A stretch of DNA of 64,000 bases from Gnetum montanum (lineage: Eukaryota > Streptophyta > Gnetopsida > Gnetales > Gnetaceae): assembly GCA_015680685.1 (NCBI GenBank), contig MNCI01001978.1:153341-217340 (forward strand). The letters are read 5' to 3'. Below, in pieces: positions 1-12,068 of the stretch. Within the stretch, counting starts at the first letter, position 1. Every line of letters starts with the position of its first letter. The translations under genes were made by a program, and so were the position numbers. The notes under the pieces were generated by a model. The model was not told the DNA's origin, made no database searches, and saw only the letters and a list, made by a program, of their open reading frames with translations.

Positions 1-814
1 TTATTCCATGCTAATGTATTCATAGCATAGGCTTGCTTTGAGCACTCTAGTATTTTCAAAGTAATAGCATCGGAGTCGTGACCCAACCAATTAAGGCTAG
101 CACCATGTTGCCGACAGAAGGAACGGAGTGGTCGATGCACACCGCATCGGCAGACCAACCACCCCATCCCAAGATCCAACTACGAGCTTTTTAACTGCAA
201 CAACTTAAATATACACTATTGGAGCTGGAATTACCATGGCTACTGGAACCAGACTTGCCCTCCAATGGATCCTCGTTAAGGGCTTTAAATTGTACTCATT
301 CCAATTACCAGACTCGATGAGCCCGGTATTGTTATTTATTGTCACTACCTCCCCGTGTCAAGATTGGGTAATTTGCACACCTGCTGTCTTCCTTGGATGT
401 GGTAGCCATTTCTCAGGCTCCCTCTCCGGAATCAAACCCTAATTCCCTGTCACCCATCACAACCATGGTAGGCCTCTATCCTACCATCAAAAGTTAATAG
501 GACATAAATTTGAATGAAGCATCGCTGGCACAAGGGCCGTGTGATCCGTCCAGTTACCGTGATTCACCGAGCAAATGAGCAAGCTCGCATCGGCCTTTTA
601 TCTAATAAATGCATCCCTTCCGAGAGTTAGGATTTTCTGCATGTATTAGCTCTAGAATTACTACAGTTATCCGAGTAGTAAGGTACCATCAAAGAAACTA
701 TAACTAATTTAATGAGACATCCGCAGTTTCCCCATTTGAAGTAAGTTCTTACTTAGACATGCATGGCTTAATCTTTGAGACAAGCATATGACTACTGGCA
801 GGATCAACTAGGTA
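1..814 (-). rRNA. 18S: 18S (small-subunit) rRNA, 5' portion, degenerate copy
   Basis: The reverse complement begins at 814 with TACCTAGTTGATCCTGCCAG, the near-universal 5' end of eukaryotic 18S rRNA, and continues through recognisable land-plant 18S (AAGCCATGCATGTCTAAGTA, GGTAATTCCAGCTCC, AGTTAAAAAGCTCGTAGTTG) until the window edge cuts it at about 45% of the usual 1.8 kb. The product would be the RNA core of the 40S subunit, made by Pol I in the nucleolus. The copy is probably not functional. The 530 loop, normally GTGCCAGCAGCCGCGGTAA, has four changes at 236, 237, 242 and 247, and the 5' terminal CCTGG is CCTAG (809). Most changes are C-to-T or G-to-A at CpG or CHG sites, as expected from methylation-driven decay. 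Recognition as 18S is certain; pseudogene status is inferred from the loss of invariant bases. The AGCATGGAATAA near the left edge weakly favours a non-seed plant. Confidence 0.96.
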
Positions 815-1301
815 ACACCGTCCACACCCATGCGGTGGGCACCATCGTCCTTCCTTACTCGAAAGGCATGATAGACCCCTCCACGCACCGATTTCGCACA
901 GAATCCTTCGCGGGCACCGTTCCCCAGTTTATGCCCAAGAAACGCAGCACCGCAACAGGCGACAAACGTAGCCTCACTCTCGACCACGGACGTGCGAGTG
1001 CCGAGGGCATCGAGCAAGCACACAGCTTACTGCCCACACCATCCAGCCTTCATGCAAATGCCCAACATCGAGGTATGCCATCCCCTCGATATGATTACCG
1101 AACCCGAGAGCGCTACCTCAAAAATGCTTCTCCGTGAGAACAAAGTTCCATGCAGGAAGCAGCACATGCCGCACTGACAAAGGCCACCTTTGGGGCCACC
1201 CACTGAAGAACGAGCCACGCAAATGTGCATGAAGAACAACAAAACCTCAGTCCTCTTGGTACCCCGGCATGTGCACGTGAACTCGCATCTACCACCCGTG
1301 C
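815..1301 (-). other. 18S-proximal 5' external transcribed spacer (low copy)
   Basis: This stretch lies directly upstream of the 18S 5' end in transcription sense and shows no internal tandem repetition. By position it is the last part of the 5' ETS, removed during pre-rRNA processing. It is richer in G+C than the flanking arrays and ends where the first, shortened 604-bp repeat begins. No ORF here looks coding: the overlapping frames on both strands are short and lack any family motif. I see no processing site I can name. Confidence 0.75.
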
Positions 1302-4300
1302 GCTACTGAGTGGTCGGATCCGTGATTAGGAAAAGGAAACATGCACCCAACACTACCCCGTGGGGGCGTCGACATGCTCTGCTACCTTAACCACACCAAC
1401 CCGATGTAGCCGTTCACACGTGCTCAACCACTATCGCATCCCGGAAAATGGGAGATGCATCCCAGAAATGCAAACCCAACTGTCACATGACACCGACGGC
1501 ATCGTTCGCATCACAACGCAAGCCCGTGTCCTTGAATCGACGAAAGGCTATTTTCAAGATGCTACAATCACGAAATGGTCACCCAAATCAATAAAGTCCT
1601 CGAACCGCAACAAACAGTGAGGCACCCGTAAGTGCATGAAAAACAAGAGAGACCAAGTCCCTCTTCGTTTCTCACCTCATCCAGGTGAACTCGCCACTAC
1701 CACCCATGCGCTACTAGGCAATCGAATCGGTGAATAGGAAGAGACGACATGCACTAAACGATACCCCGTGGGGGCATCAAGACACTCTGTCATCTTGACT
1801 GCACCAAATCAACGCTACTGTTCGCATGATATCATTCCACATCATTTCTGCATGGGATCGTTCAATACCATAGAGACATCAGTGCCGGCTCCGATCTCGC
1901 AACTCAAGAGAAATGAATTTCAACGTTACCTGAATTCCTTATCAAGCGACCGAGCAATAGAAAACTCCTTCATGAAACCCAGAGACATAGCGTGCCGCAG
2001 CCAAGACAAGGGATTCTCGAGACATGCGCCTCAAACATCCCTCCAACTTGTCCTAACCCTTGAAGAACTTATGAATCGTGTTTGAGCATGCGCTCAAACT
2101 TCGCAAGCTACTCCAAGGGAAGGCGCTACCTGTGTCCTTGAATCCACGAAACTCTATTTTTGATGTGCTATGACCACGAAATGGTCACCCAAATCAATAG
2201 AGTCCTCGAATTACAACCAACAGCGATGCACCCACAAGTGCATGAAGAACAAGAGAGAACAAGTTCGTCTTTGATTCTAGACTCGTCTAGGTGAACTCAC
2301 CACTACCACCCATGCACTACTAGGCGATCGAATCGGTGAATAGGCAGAGACGGCATTCGCTAGATGCTACCCTGTGGAGGCATCCAAACACTCTGCCACC
2401 TCGACCGCACCAAATCAATGATACCATTCGCACAAAACCATTCGATATCATTTTCCAATGGGATCGTTCCCTCCCATAGAGCCATCAGTGTAGACTCCGA
2501 TCTCGCAACTCTAGAGAAACGAATTTCAACGTTACCCAAATTCCCCGTCAAGCAACTGAGCAACAAAAAACTCCTTCGCGAAACCAAGAGACATAGCGTG
2601 CTACAACTGAGACAAGGAATTTTTGAGACATCCACCTCAAACATCCCTCCGACTACTAATACCCTTGAAGAACTTATGACCGTGTTTGAGCATGCGCTCA
2701 AACTTCGCAAGCTACTCCAAGGGAAGCTGCTACCCGTGACCTTGAATCCACCAAAGGCTATTTTCGATGTGATACGACCACGATACCGTCACCCAAATCA
2801 ATAGAGTCCTCCAACCACAACCAATAGCGACGAACCCGCAAGGGCATGGAGAAGAAGAGAGAACAAGTCGCTCTTCGTCTCTCCACTCGTCCAGGTGAGC
2901 TCACCACTACCACCCATGCGCTACTAGGCGATCGAATCGGTGAATAGGCAAAGAAGGCATGCGCTCAACGCTACCCCGTGGGGGCATCTAGACGCTCTAC
3001 CACCTCAACTGCACCAAATCAACAATACCATTTGCACGAAACCATTTGATATCATTTTCCAATGGTATCCTTCCCTCCTGTAGAGCCATCAGTGCGAACT
3101 CCAATCTCGCAACTCTAGAGAAATGAATTTCAACGTTACCCAAATTTCCCATCAAGCGATCGAGCAACAAAAAACTCCTTCGCGAAACCTAGAGACACAC
3201 TGCACCGCAGCCGAGACAAGGAATTTTCGAGACATCCACCTCAAACATCCCTCTGACTACTAATACCCTTGAAGAACTTACGACCATGTTTGAGCATGCG
3301 CTCAAACTTCGCAAGCTACTCCAAGGGAGGATGCTACCTGTGACCTTGAATCCACCAAAGGCTATTTTCGATGTGCTACGACCACGATACCATCACCCGA
3401 ATCAATAGAGTCCTCCAACCGCAACCAATAGCGATGCACCCACAAGGGCATGGAGAACAAGAGACAACAAGTTGCTCTTCGTTTCTCCACTTGTTCAGGT
3501 GAACTCGTCACTACCACCCATGCGCTACTAGACAATCGAATCGGTGAATAGGCAGAGATGACATGTGCTCAATGCTACCCCATGGGGGCATCCAGACGCT
3601 CTACCACCTCGACCACACCAAATCAACGCTACTTTTAGTACGAAACCATTCAACATCGTTTTCGCATGGTAAGTTCAATCTCGTAGAACCATCATTGCCG
3701 ACTCCGATCTCGTAAACTCTAGAGAAACAAATTTCAGCGTTACCTGATTTACTCATCAAGCAACCGAAAACTCCTTTGTGAAACCCAGAGACACAGCGTG
3801 CTGCAGCCAAGATAAGGGATTTTCAAGACATGCACCTCAAACATCCCTCTGACTTCTCCTAACCCTTGAAAAACTTACAACTGTGTTTGAGCGTGCACTC
3901 AAACATTGCAAGCTACTCCAAGGGAAGGTGCTACCTGTGTCCTTGAATCCACCAAAGACTATTTTCGATGTGCTACGACCACGAAACGGTCACCCGAATC
4001 AATAGAGTTCCCCAACCACAACCAACAAAAACGCACCCGCAAGGGCATGGAGAACAAGAGAGAAAAAGTTGCTCTTTGTTTCTCCACTCATCCAGGTGAA
4101 CTCGCCACTACCACCCATGCGCTACTAGGCAATCGAATCGGTGAATAGGCAGAGACGGCATGTGCTTGACGCTACCCTGTGGGGGCGTCCAAATGCTCTG
4201 CCTCCTCGACCACACCAAATCAATGCTACCGTTTGCATGAAACCATTCGACATCGTTTCCACATGGTAAGTTCAATCCCATAGGGCCATCAGTGCCGACT

Positions 4301-5816
4301 CCGATCTCACAACTCTAGAGAAATGAATTTCGGCGTTACCTGAATTTCCCGTCAAGTGACTGAGCAACAGAAAACTCCTTTGTGAAAACCAGAGACACAG
4401 CATGCCACAGCCAAGACAAGGAATTTTCAAGACATGCACCTCAAACATCCCTCCAACTTCTCCTAACCCTTGAAGAACTTACGACCGTGTTTGAGCATGC
4501 ACTCGAACTTCGCAAACTACTCCAAGGGAAGGTGCTACCTGTGTCCTTGAATACATGAAAGGCTATTTTTGATGTGCCACGACCACGAAATGATCACCCG
4601 AATCAGTGGAGTCCTCGAACCACAACCAACAGCGACACATAGGCAAGTGCATGGAGAATAGGAAAGAACAAGTCCCTCTTCATTTCTCCACTCATCTAGG
4701 TGAAGTCGCCACTACCACCGATGCGCTACTAGGCAATCGAATCAGTGAATAAGTGAAGACGGCATGCGCTCGATGCTACCCCATGGGGGCGTCCAAATGC
4801 TCTGCCACCTCGACTGCACCAAATCAATGCTACCGTTCGCACAAAACCATTCGACATCATTTCCGCATGGTAATCTCAATCCCGTAGGGCCATCACTGCC
4901 AACTCTAATCTCGCAACTCTGGAGAAACGAATTTCAGCATTACTCAAATTTCTCGTCAAGTGACCGAGTAATGGAAAACTCCTTCGTGAAACTTAGAGAC
5001 ACAATGTGCTGTAGCCAAGATAAGGAATTTCCAAGACATGCGCCTCAAACATCCCTCTGACTTCTCCTAACCCTTGAATAACTTACGATCTTGTTTGAGC
5101 ATGCGCTCAAACTTCGCAAGCTACTCCAAGGGAAGGTGCTACCTATGTCCTTCTATCCACGAAAGGCTATTTTCGATGTGCTACGATCATGAAATAGTCA
5201 CCTGAATCACTAGAGTCCTCGAGCCGCAACCAACAGCGAGGCACCCGCAAGTGCATGGAGAACAATAGAGAACAAGTCGCTCTTCGTCTCTCCACTCGTC
5301 CAGGTGAACTCGCCACTACCACCCATGTGCTACTAGGCAATCGAATTGGTGAATAGGCAGAGATGGCATGCACTCGACGCTACCCTGTGGGGGCGTCTAG
5401 ACGCTCTGCCTCCTCAACTGCACCAAATCAATGCTATCGTTCGCACGATATCATTGCACATCATTTCCACATGGGATCGTTCGATCCCATAGAGACATCA
5501 GTGCCAGCTCCCATCTCGCAACTCTCTAGAAACGAATTTCAGTGTTACTCGAATTCCCCATCAAGTGACCAAGCAACCGAAAATTCCTTCGTGAAACCCA
5601 GAGACACAGTGTGCCGCAGCCAAGACAAGGGATTTTCAAGACATGCGCCTCAAACGTCCCTCCGACTTCTCCTAACCCTTGAAGAACTTACGATCGTGTT
5701 TGAGTGTGCGCTCAAACTTCGCAAGATACTCTAAGGGAAGGTGCTACCTATGTCCTTGAATCCACCAAAGGCTATTTTTGATGTGCTACAACCACCAAAC
5801 AGTCACCCGAATCAAA
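1302..5816 (-). repeat. 604-bp tandem repeat array inside the 5' ETS (subfamily a)
   Basis: The marker CTACTAGGC (or a variant) recurs at 1302, 1711, 2317, 2921, 3525, 4122, 4726 and 5330. The spacings are 409, 606, 604, 604, 597, 604 and 604 bp, so the array is about seven units with a shortened 18S-proximal copy. Each unit carries the same landmarks: CCGTGGGGGC about 60 bp after the marker, a segment containing GAGACATGCGCCTCAAACAT, and AAGCTACTCCAAGGGAAGG. The array ends abruptly at about 5816, where the conserved transcript leader begins. It lies between the nearest Pol I promoter module and the 18S, so if that promoter is used it is transcribed as part of a 5.2-kb ETS. Frames within it are broken repeatedly, so I do not call genes. 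Confidence 0.9.
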
Positions 5817-5977
5817 TTGTAAATAAGGACACCACCTTCTCCGGGGTCATCCTTCTTCGCAACAAGGATAGCGAGTCACCTACTTGTACAACCACGCTGC
5901 GATATCGTGGGCAGGGAAAAACATCCCTAGGGAGAGAAACCCATGTATCACTCTATCACTCCAACCTCTTGTCAACT
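5817..5977 (-). other. Conserved start of the 5' ETS transcript (leader) of promoter 1
   Basis: This segment recurs with the same layout next to every type-A promoter: a GAGGACACC-like start, then CTTCTTCGCAACAA, GGGCAGGG.AA, and a short TATCACTC element beside the promoter. Conservation of about 160 bp immediately downstream of the core fits the first transcribed bases of the pre-rRNA. Here it is fused on its 18S side to the 604-bp repeat. Elsewhere it extends about 50 bp further with a shared CAACC..CC.CGGAACATGC segment. Confidence 0.65.
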
Positions 5978-6043
5978 CTACCTCCCCCTATATATGTTGA
6001 TTAGGCCAATTTCAGCCATACCGTCCCGCACCCTTATAAATTT
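5978..6043 (-). promoter_or_regulatory. Pol I promoter module 1 (type A), nearest to 18S
   Basis: On the minus strand the core reads TATATAGGGGGAGG (TATATA at 5994-5989, G-run 5988-5984), matching the plant Pol I consensus TATATA(A/G)GGGG. By that precedent initiation is expected around 5988. The 66-bp conserved module also contains an upstream TTTATAAGGGTG. It is the closest intact-core module to the 18S, which would give an ETS of about 5.17 kb. It is the best candidate for the gene promoter. Confidence 0.82.
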
Positions 6044-8965
6044 GATCACGAAGGACCAGCTCAAGGAGAGCGCTCTCACCTCCATCACAAAACTCGCTCT
6101 AGAGGAGCACTCGCTCAAGGAGAACGCTCTCCCAAGGGCCGCTCTAAGCGAGGCCGCTCTCATGGAGAATGTTCTTAAGAAGGACGCTCTCGAGAAGGGC
6201 TTCCTCAAGGAGATTTCTCTTAGCAAGGGCCTTCTCAATGAGGGCACTCTTAGGAAGGCTGCTCACAATGAGGACGCTCTCAAGGAGAACACTCACACGA
6301 GGGTGCAAGGTGCTCTCATGGATACCACTCTCTAGGATAATGCCCTCATGGAGCCTGCTCTAACAATGGCCGCTCTCAAGGAGAACGCTCTTGACAAGGG
6401 CACTCTCAATGAGGGAACTCTTCGACAGAACGCTATCAACCAGGGTGCTCCTGGGAGAACGCTCCCCGCAAGGGACATCTCTAGGAGAAGGCTCTTCGCA
6501 AGGCCACTCTAACGGTCCGCGCTGTCAAGGAAAACACTCTCAAGCAGGGCATCCCCAACAAGACCGATCTCAAGAAAGACATTCTAATGCAAGGAAATCT
6601 CCATGAGAATGCTCACAACAACACCGATCTCGAGGAGAACACTCTCATGTGCCTAACACAAGGTTGTTCTCAAGAAGAACACTCTCACGCAGGTTGCTCC
6701 TAGGAAGATGAACCTCCGTGACTGTGCCCTCCAAGAGGGAGCTCTCAATGAGGGCGCTCTTGTGGAAGATACTCCTAAGGAGAACAAAGTTCAAAAGCCC
6801 ACTCTAATGGAGAAAGCTCTTAGTGAGAGTGATCTCACAAAGAACATTCATAAGGAGGATGCTCTCGAGGACGTCGTCCTCGCGAAGACCACTCCCGAAG
6901 AGGATGTTCTCAAATAGGGCACTGTCCACATGAACACTCTTACCTACGTAGCGCAAGTTGTTCTCATCGAAAACGCTCTTGTGGAGTCTGCTCCAACGGA
7001 GGTACCTCTGATGGTTGGCACCCTCAAGGAGGGCACTGTTCAACACGATGCTCTCAATGAGGCTGATCCTGGGAGAACGCTCCCACTGACAGCCCTCTCA
7101 AACAAAATGCTCTTTGCAAGATCATCCTCAGGGAGACCGCTCTTAGAGAGGCGTTCTCAGAGGGCACTCCTGGGAGGGGTGCTCTACGAGAGAACATACT
7201 CAGAAATGATGATCCCGGGAAGAACACTCACGTGCATAGCGCAAGGTGATCCCAAGGGGAACGCTCTCGAAAAGGACGCTCTAACAGAGGGCACTTTCAG
7301 TGGAAGGCGCTCATACAAAAAATGATCGCAAAGAGGGCGTCCTCCGAGAAGGCGTTCTCATGGAGGGTGATGTTCTCTGAAAGAATGCTCTTAACGAGGG
7401 CACTCTTGAGGTAAACACTCGCATGCTTAACATAAGCTGCCCTCATGGACAACGCTCTCGTAAAGCCCGCTCTCAGCAACGACGCTCTCAAGGAGGGCAT
7501 TCTTCGATAAAACACTCTCAAAAAAGACACTCCAAGAGAGAACCATCCAACAGATACCCCTTTTGAAGAGAATGCTCTAATGGAGAATGCTCTCAATGAT
7601 AATGCTCCATTGGAGAGCGATCTCACATAGAATTCTCTTAAGGATGACGCTCTCAAAGAGGGTGTCCATAGAGAGATTGATCTCAAAGAGGGAGTTCTAA
7701 TGAACATAGCTCTCCGAGAGAACGATCGCAACAAAAGTGCTCTCGGGAAAAATGTTCTTAAGGAGGACGCTCTACAAAAGGGCGTCCTTCGCGATACCAT
7801 TCTCAGGGAAGGCATTCTCAGGGAACACACTCTTAAGAAGGGCAATCTCCGATTCAAGCGTTCACAATGATGACACTCTCAAGGTGAACACTCTCGTGTG
7901 CATAACGCAAGCGTGCTCCCATGGACAATGCCATCATGGAGGGAGCTCTCAGGGAGAACGCCTTCACAGAGACCGCTCTTAGGAAGAACGCTCTTAGAAA
8001 AGGCGATCTAAATGAGGGAACACTTCAATAGAATGACCTCCATGAGGGCACTCTAGAGAAAATGCTCTGGGAGAGGGCACTCTCAAAGAGAATACTCCTC
8101 AAATGGTCGCTCTTGAAAAGGGCACTCAAAAAAAAGAACACTCTCAATGAGGGCGTCCTTAGCCAGACCGCTCTCAATGAGGGTGCTATAATGGAGGATG
8201 CTCTCCAAGAGAATGCTCCCAACAATGGCGCTCTCGAGGAGAACAATATCATGTGCATAACACAAGATGGTCTCAGGTCGAATGCTCTGAGGATGCTCGC
8301 TCTAACGAAGACTGCTCTCTAAGAGGGTACCTTCTGAGAAAGAGCTCTCAACAAGGGCGCTCTCGAGAAGAACACTCTCACGTGCATGGTGCAAGATAAT
8401 CAGAGAAGGCATCCCCAGCAAGAACATTCTCATGGAGGCTGCTCTCAGGGAAAAATGCTCTCATGAAGTGCGTGCTCTAAAAGAAGGCACTCTTCAATAG
8501 AATGATCTCAAAGAAAACGCTCTTCTGAAGGGCCCTCTAATGAAGGGCACTACTAAGAAGAATGATCTCAGGGAGCCCGCTGCCAAGGAAGGCATTCTAA
8601 TGGAGGCTACTCTCCAAGAGAACACTCTCAACAAAGATGTTCTCAAGGAGAACACTCTCATGTATGCAATGCAAGGTGCTCTACACAAGAACACTCTGAG
8701 GGAGGTCGCTTTGAGGGAGAGACCTCTCAAGGAGAACACTCTCAAGAAGGGCAATCTCATGTAGAACACTCTTAAGGAGAACGCTCTCAATGAGGGCGTC
8801 CCCAGTGAAACTGAATCTCAAGGAGTGTGTTCTAATGGAGGTAGCTCTCCAAGAGAATAGTCTCAACAAGGGTGCTCTCTAGAAGAACACTCCCCCATGC
8901 GTAATGCAAAGTTCTCCCTTTATTGTAGAGTGCTCTCCAAGAGAGAGCTCTCAACGAGAGTGCTC
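6044..8965. repeat. 15-bp-period satellite between promoters 1 and 2
   Basis: Degenerate tandem copies of a 15-mer close to GCTCTCAAGGAGGGC fill the interval. The period is a multiple of three and the unit lacks stops in several frames, so all six frames show pseudo-ORFs of period five residues. These are not genes: no start context, no codon bias and no single favoured frame. The segment from about 6700 to 7330 is clearly homologous to 49.1-49.75 kb. Confidence 0.88.
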
Positions 8966-9183
8966 AAGGGCAACCGACCCCACGGAACATGCTCGCAATG
9001 CTGCAAGCCTTTCATCTCAAATCGTAAATGAGGACACCATCTTCTCCAGGGCTAACCTTCTTCGCAACAAGGCTCATGGGTCATGGACATGAACAACGAG
9101 GCCATGATATTGTGGGCAGGGCAAGGCATCCCTGGGGGAGAAACCCACGTATCACTTTATATCACTCCGACCGCTCGTCAAAT
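8966..9183 (-). other. ETS leader copy attached to promoter 2
   Basis: A full-length copy of the conserved leader (from GGGCAACCGACCCCACGGAA through CTTCTTCGCAACAAGG to the promoter). It shows that a gene-promoter-plus-leader block, not the core alone, was duplicated into the spacer. Confidence 0.65.
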
Positions 9184-9249
9184 CTACCTCCGCCTATATA
9201 TGTTGATTGGGCCAGTTTCAGCCATACCGTCCCACACCCTTGTAAATTT
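9184..9249 (-). promoter_or_regulatory. Spacer Pol I promoter module 2 (type A)
   Basis: The 66-bp module is complete, with core TATATAGGCGGAGG. One C interrupts the G-run, and the upstream element is TTTACAAGGGTG instead of TTTATAAGGGTG. It lies 3.2 kb upstream of module 1 in the same orientation. Confidence 0.72.
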
Positions 9250-11799
9250 GATCACAACACAGCACCTGAAGGAGAGCGCTCTCACATGGGTGGCATAGGT
9301 CACTCTCAAAGAGGGTGCTCTCAATAAGAACGCTCTCGAAAGGGCCACTCTAAGCGAGGGCGCTCTCACGTAGAACGTTCTTAAGGAGACTGTTCCCAAC
9401 AACGCCGTCCTGAATGGTGCTCTTAATGAAGACGCTCTCGAGGAGAACACTCACACAAGAGCACATGGTGCTCTCAAGAAAAATGCTCTCGCGGATGCCA
9501 CTCTAACACAGGCCGATCTCAAGGAGAACGCTCTCACCGAGAGCACTCTTCGATAGCACACTCCCAACGAGGGCGCTCCACGGAGAACGCTGACGACGAG
9601 TACCCTCCCTAGGAGAATGTGCTCTTTGAAAAGCCACTCTCAAGGAGAACACTCTCGAGGAGGGCGATCTCATGTAGAACGCTCTAAAGGAGGGCATCCC
9701 CAATAAGACCGATCTCAAGGATGACACTCTAATATGAAGGTAGCTCAATAAAGACCCTCTCAAAGAGAACACCCTCACGTGCATAATGCAAAGTGCTCTC
9801 AGGGAGAAAGCTCAAAAGGAGAGTGCTCTCCGGGAGGGCATCCTCCAAGATGAAGCTCTCTACGAGAGTGCCCTCCTACAGAACACTATAACGTAGCGCA
9901 ACGCGCTCTTGGGAAAGATGCTCTCAAGGAGATTGCTCTTCGAGATGCCACTCTAACATAGAAAGCTCTCCATGGGAATGCTCTCAAGGAGGGCACTCTC
10001 GAGGAGGGTGATCTCATGAAGAAAATTCTTAAGATAGACGCTCTTGAGCAAGGCGTCCTCTGGGAGGCCAATCTCAAGGAGGGCATTCTCAGGAAGGGCA
10101 CTCCTACGAAGGGCACTCTCTAAAAGAACGTGCTCAATGAGGGCACTCTCGAGGTGAATACTCTCACGTGCATAACGCAAGGTGCTCTCATGGACAACGC
10201 TTTCATCGTATCCACTCTCAAGGAGAACACTCTTGCAAGGGCCGCTCTACCAGAGGCCGCCCTCAAGGAGGGTGCTCTTCAACAAAACGTTCTCGATGAG
10301 GACGCTCCATGGAGAACACTCAAATGGAAGGCTACTTTAGCATAGCACTATCCAGGAGAACACTCTTAGGGAAGGCGATCTCATGTACAACGCTCTAAAG
10401 GAGGATGCTATCAAGGAGGGCGCCTTTCTCGAAGGACGTCTTTCTAGGAGGGAGTCTTTCTAGGAGGGTGTCTTTCTAGGAGGGCATCTTTCTAGGAGGG
10501 TGTCTTTCTAGGAGGGCATCTTTCTAGGAGAACGTTCTTCAGGATGATGCCTCTCTAAAAGGGCATCCTCAGCGAGACTATTCTTAGGGAGGGCACTCTT
10601 AGGAAGGGCACTTTCTGATCCAAGTGTTCTCAATGATAGCACTCTCAAGGTGAACACTCTCACGTGCATAACGCAAGGTGCTCCCATGGACAACGCCATC
10701 ATGGAGGAAGCTCTCAAGGAGAACACTTTCACAGAGACCACTCTTAGGAAGAACGATCTCAGCAAAGGCGATCTAAATGAGGGCACCCTTCGACAGAACG
10801 ATCTCGATGAGGGCACTCTACGAAGAACGATCCGGGAGAGGGCACCCTCAATGAGAACACTCCTTAGATGGTCGCTCTAACAGAGGGTGCTCTGAAGAAG
10901 AATGCTCTCAAGGAGGGTGTCCTTAGATAGACCGATCTCAATGAGGGCACTATAATGGAGGATGCTCTCCAAGAGAACGCTCCCAACAACAGCGCTCTTG
11001 GGGAGAACACTATCATGTGTGTAACACAAGGTGATCTCAGGTCCAACGCTCTATGGGTGCTTGCACTAACGAACACTGTTCTCTAAGAGGGCACCTTCTG
11101 AGAAATAGCTCTCAATGAGTGCGCTCTTAAGAAGAACACTCTCACGGGCGTAGCACAAGATAATCAGAGAAGATGTCCTTAGGAAGAACGTTCTCACAAA
11201 GGCCGCTCTCAAGGAAAATGCTCTCTTGAAGGGCACCCTCTAAACGAAGGCACTCTTCGATAGAATGATCTCAACGAGGGCACTCTTCGATAGAATGATC
11301 TCAACGAGGGCACTCTATGAAGAATGATCTCTAATGAAGGGCACTCCTAAAAAGAACGCTCTCATGGAGGGCAATCTCACAGAGCCCGCTCTCAAGGAAG
11401 GCATTCTAATGGAGGCCACTCTCCAAAAGAAAGCTCTCAACAAAGGTTCTCTCAGGGAGAACACTCTCACATGCGCAATGCAAGGTGCTTAAGAGGAGAA
11501 CGCGCTGAGAGAGGTCACTCTAAGGGAGAGAGCTCTCAAGGAGAATGCTCTCGAGGAGGGCGATCTCACGTAGAATGCTCTTTAAGAGAGACTCTCTCAA
11601 GGAGAGCGTCGCCAGCAAAACCGATCTCAATGACAGTGTTCTAATGGAGATAGCTCTCCAAGAGAACAATCTCAACAACGGTGCTCTCCAGGAGAACACT
11701 CTAGTATGAATAACGCAAAGTGTGCTTAGGTAGGTCCCTTTGAGGAAGAGCACTCGCCAAGAGGGAGCTCTCAACGAGGGTGCTCCAACAAGAACTCTC
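9250..11799. repeat. 15-bp-period satellite between promoters 2 and 3
   Basis: Same 15-mer family as 6.0-9.0 kb. Local features include a 16-bp homogenised run at 10422-10535 and a perfect 30-bp doublet near 11265-11325 (CACTCTTCGATAGAATGATC twice). Collinear with 51.7-54.3 kb. No gene seen. Confidence 0.86.
10422..10535. repeat. 16-bp tandem run, seven copies
   Basis: TTTCTAGGAGGG-type units start at 10425, 10441, 10457, 10473, 10489, 10505 and 10521, exactly 16 bp apart. This is a local expansion of a one-base-longer version of the 15-mer. The homologous place near 52820 has a single unit. Confidence 0.92.
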
Positions 11800-12002
11800 C
11801 AGGGCAACCAACACCACGGAACATGCCCACAACGTTGCAAGCCTTTTATCTCAAAATCGTAAATCTAGGGCTATCCTTCTTCGCAAACAAGGCTTGCGGG
11901 TCATGGACATGAACAACGAGGCTGCGATATCATGGGCAGGGCAAGCCATCCCTACGGGGAGAAACCCATGTATCGCTCTATCACTCCGACCGCTCGTCAA
12001 CT
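11800..12002 (-). other. ETS leader copy attached to promoter 3
   Basis: Complete leader copy with the CCACGGAACATGCCCACAAC and CTTCTTCGCAA landmarks. Compared with the copies at 9.0 and 54.3 kb it lacks a short GAGGACACC-containing part. Confidence 0.63.
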
Positions 12003-12068
12003 CTACCTCCCCCTATATATGTTGATTGGGCCAATTTCAGCCATACCGTCCCACACCCTTATAAATTT
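12003..12068 (-). promoter_or_regulatory. Spacer Pol I promoter module 3 (type A)
   Basis: 66-bp module with a perfect TATATAGGGGGAGG core and intact TTTATAAGGGTG upstream element. It lies 2.82 kb upstream of module 2 and is as good a match to the consensus as module 1. Confidence 0.8.

Noticed and set aside
236-442. Short ORFs over the 18S segment
   Set aside because: They lie inside recognisable rRNA sequence, antisense or sense, and match no protein family.
5978-6043. RNA polymerase II TATA promoter
   Set aside because: The TATATAGGGGG core, its position upstream of 18S and its repetition in rDNA spacer fit Pol I much better, and no coding gene follows.
6708-6917. Resemblance to pentapeptide-repeat proteins (ALNEGALVED-type periodicity)
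   Set aside because: The five-residue period follows from the 15-bp DNA period. The pattern exists in several frames and decays without preserving the hydrophobic core position in one frame.
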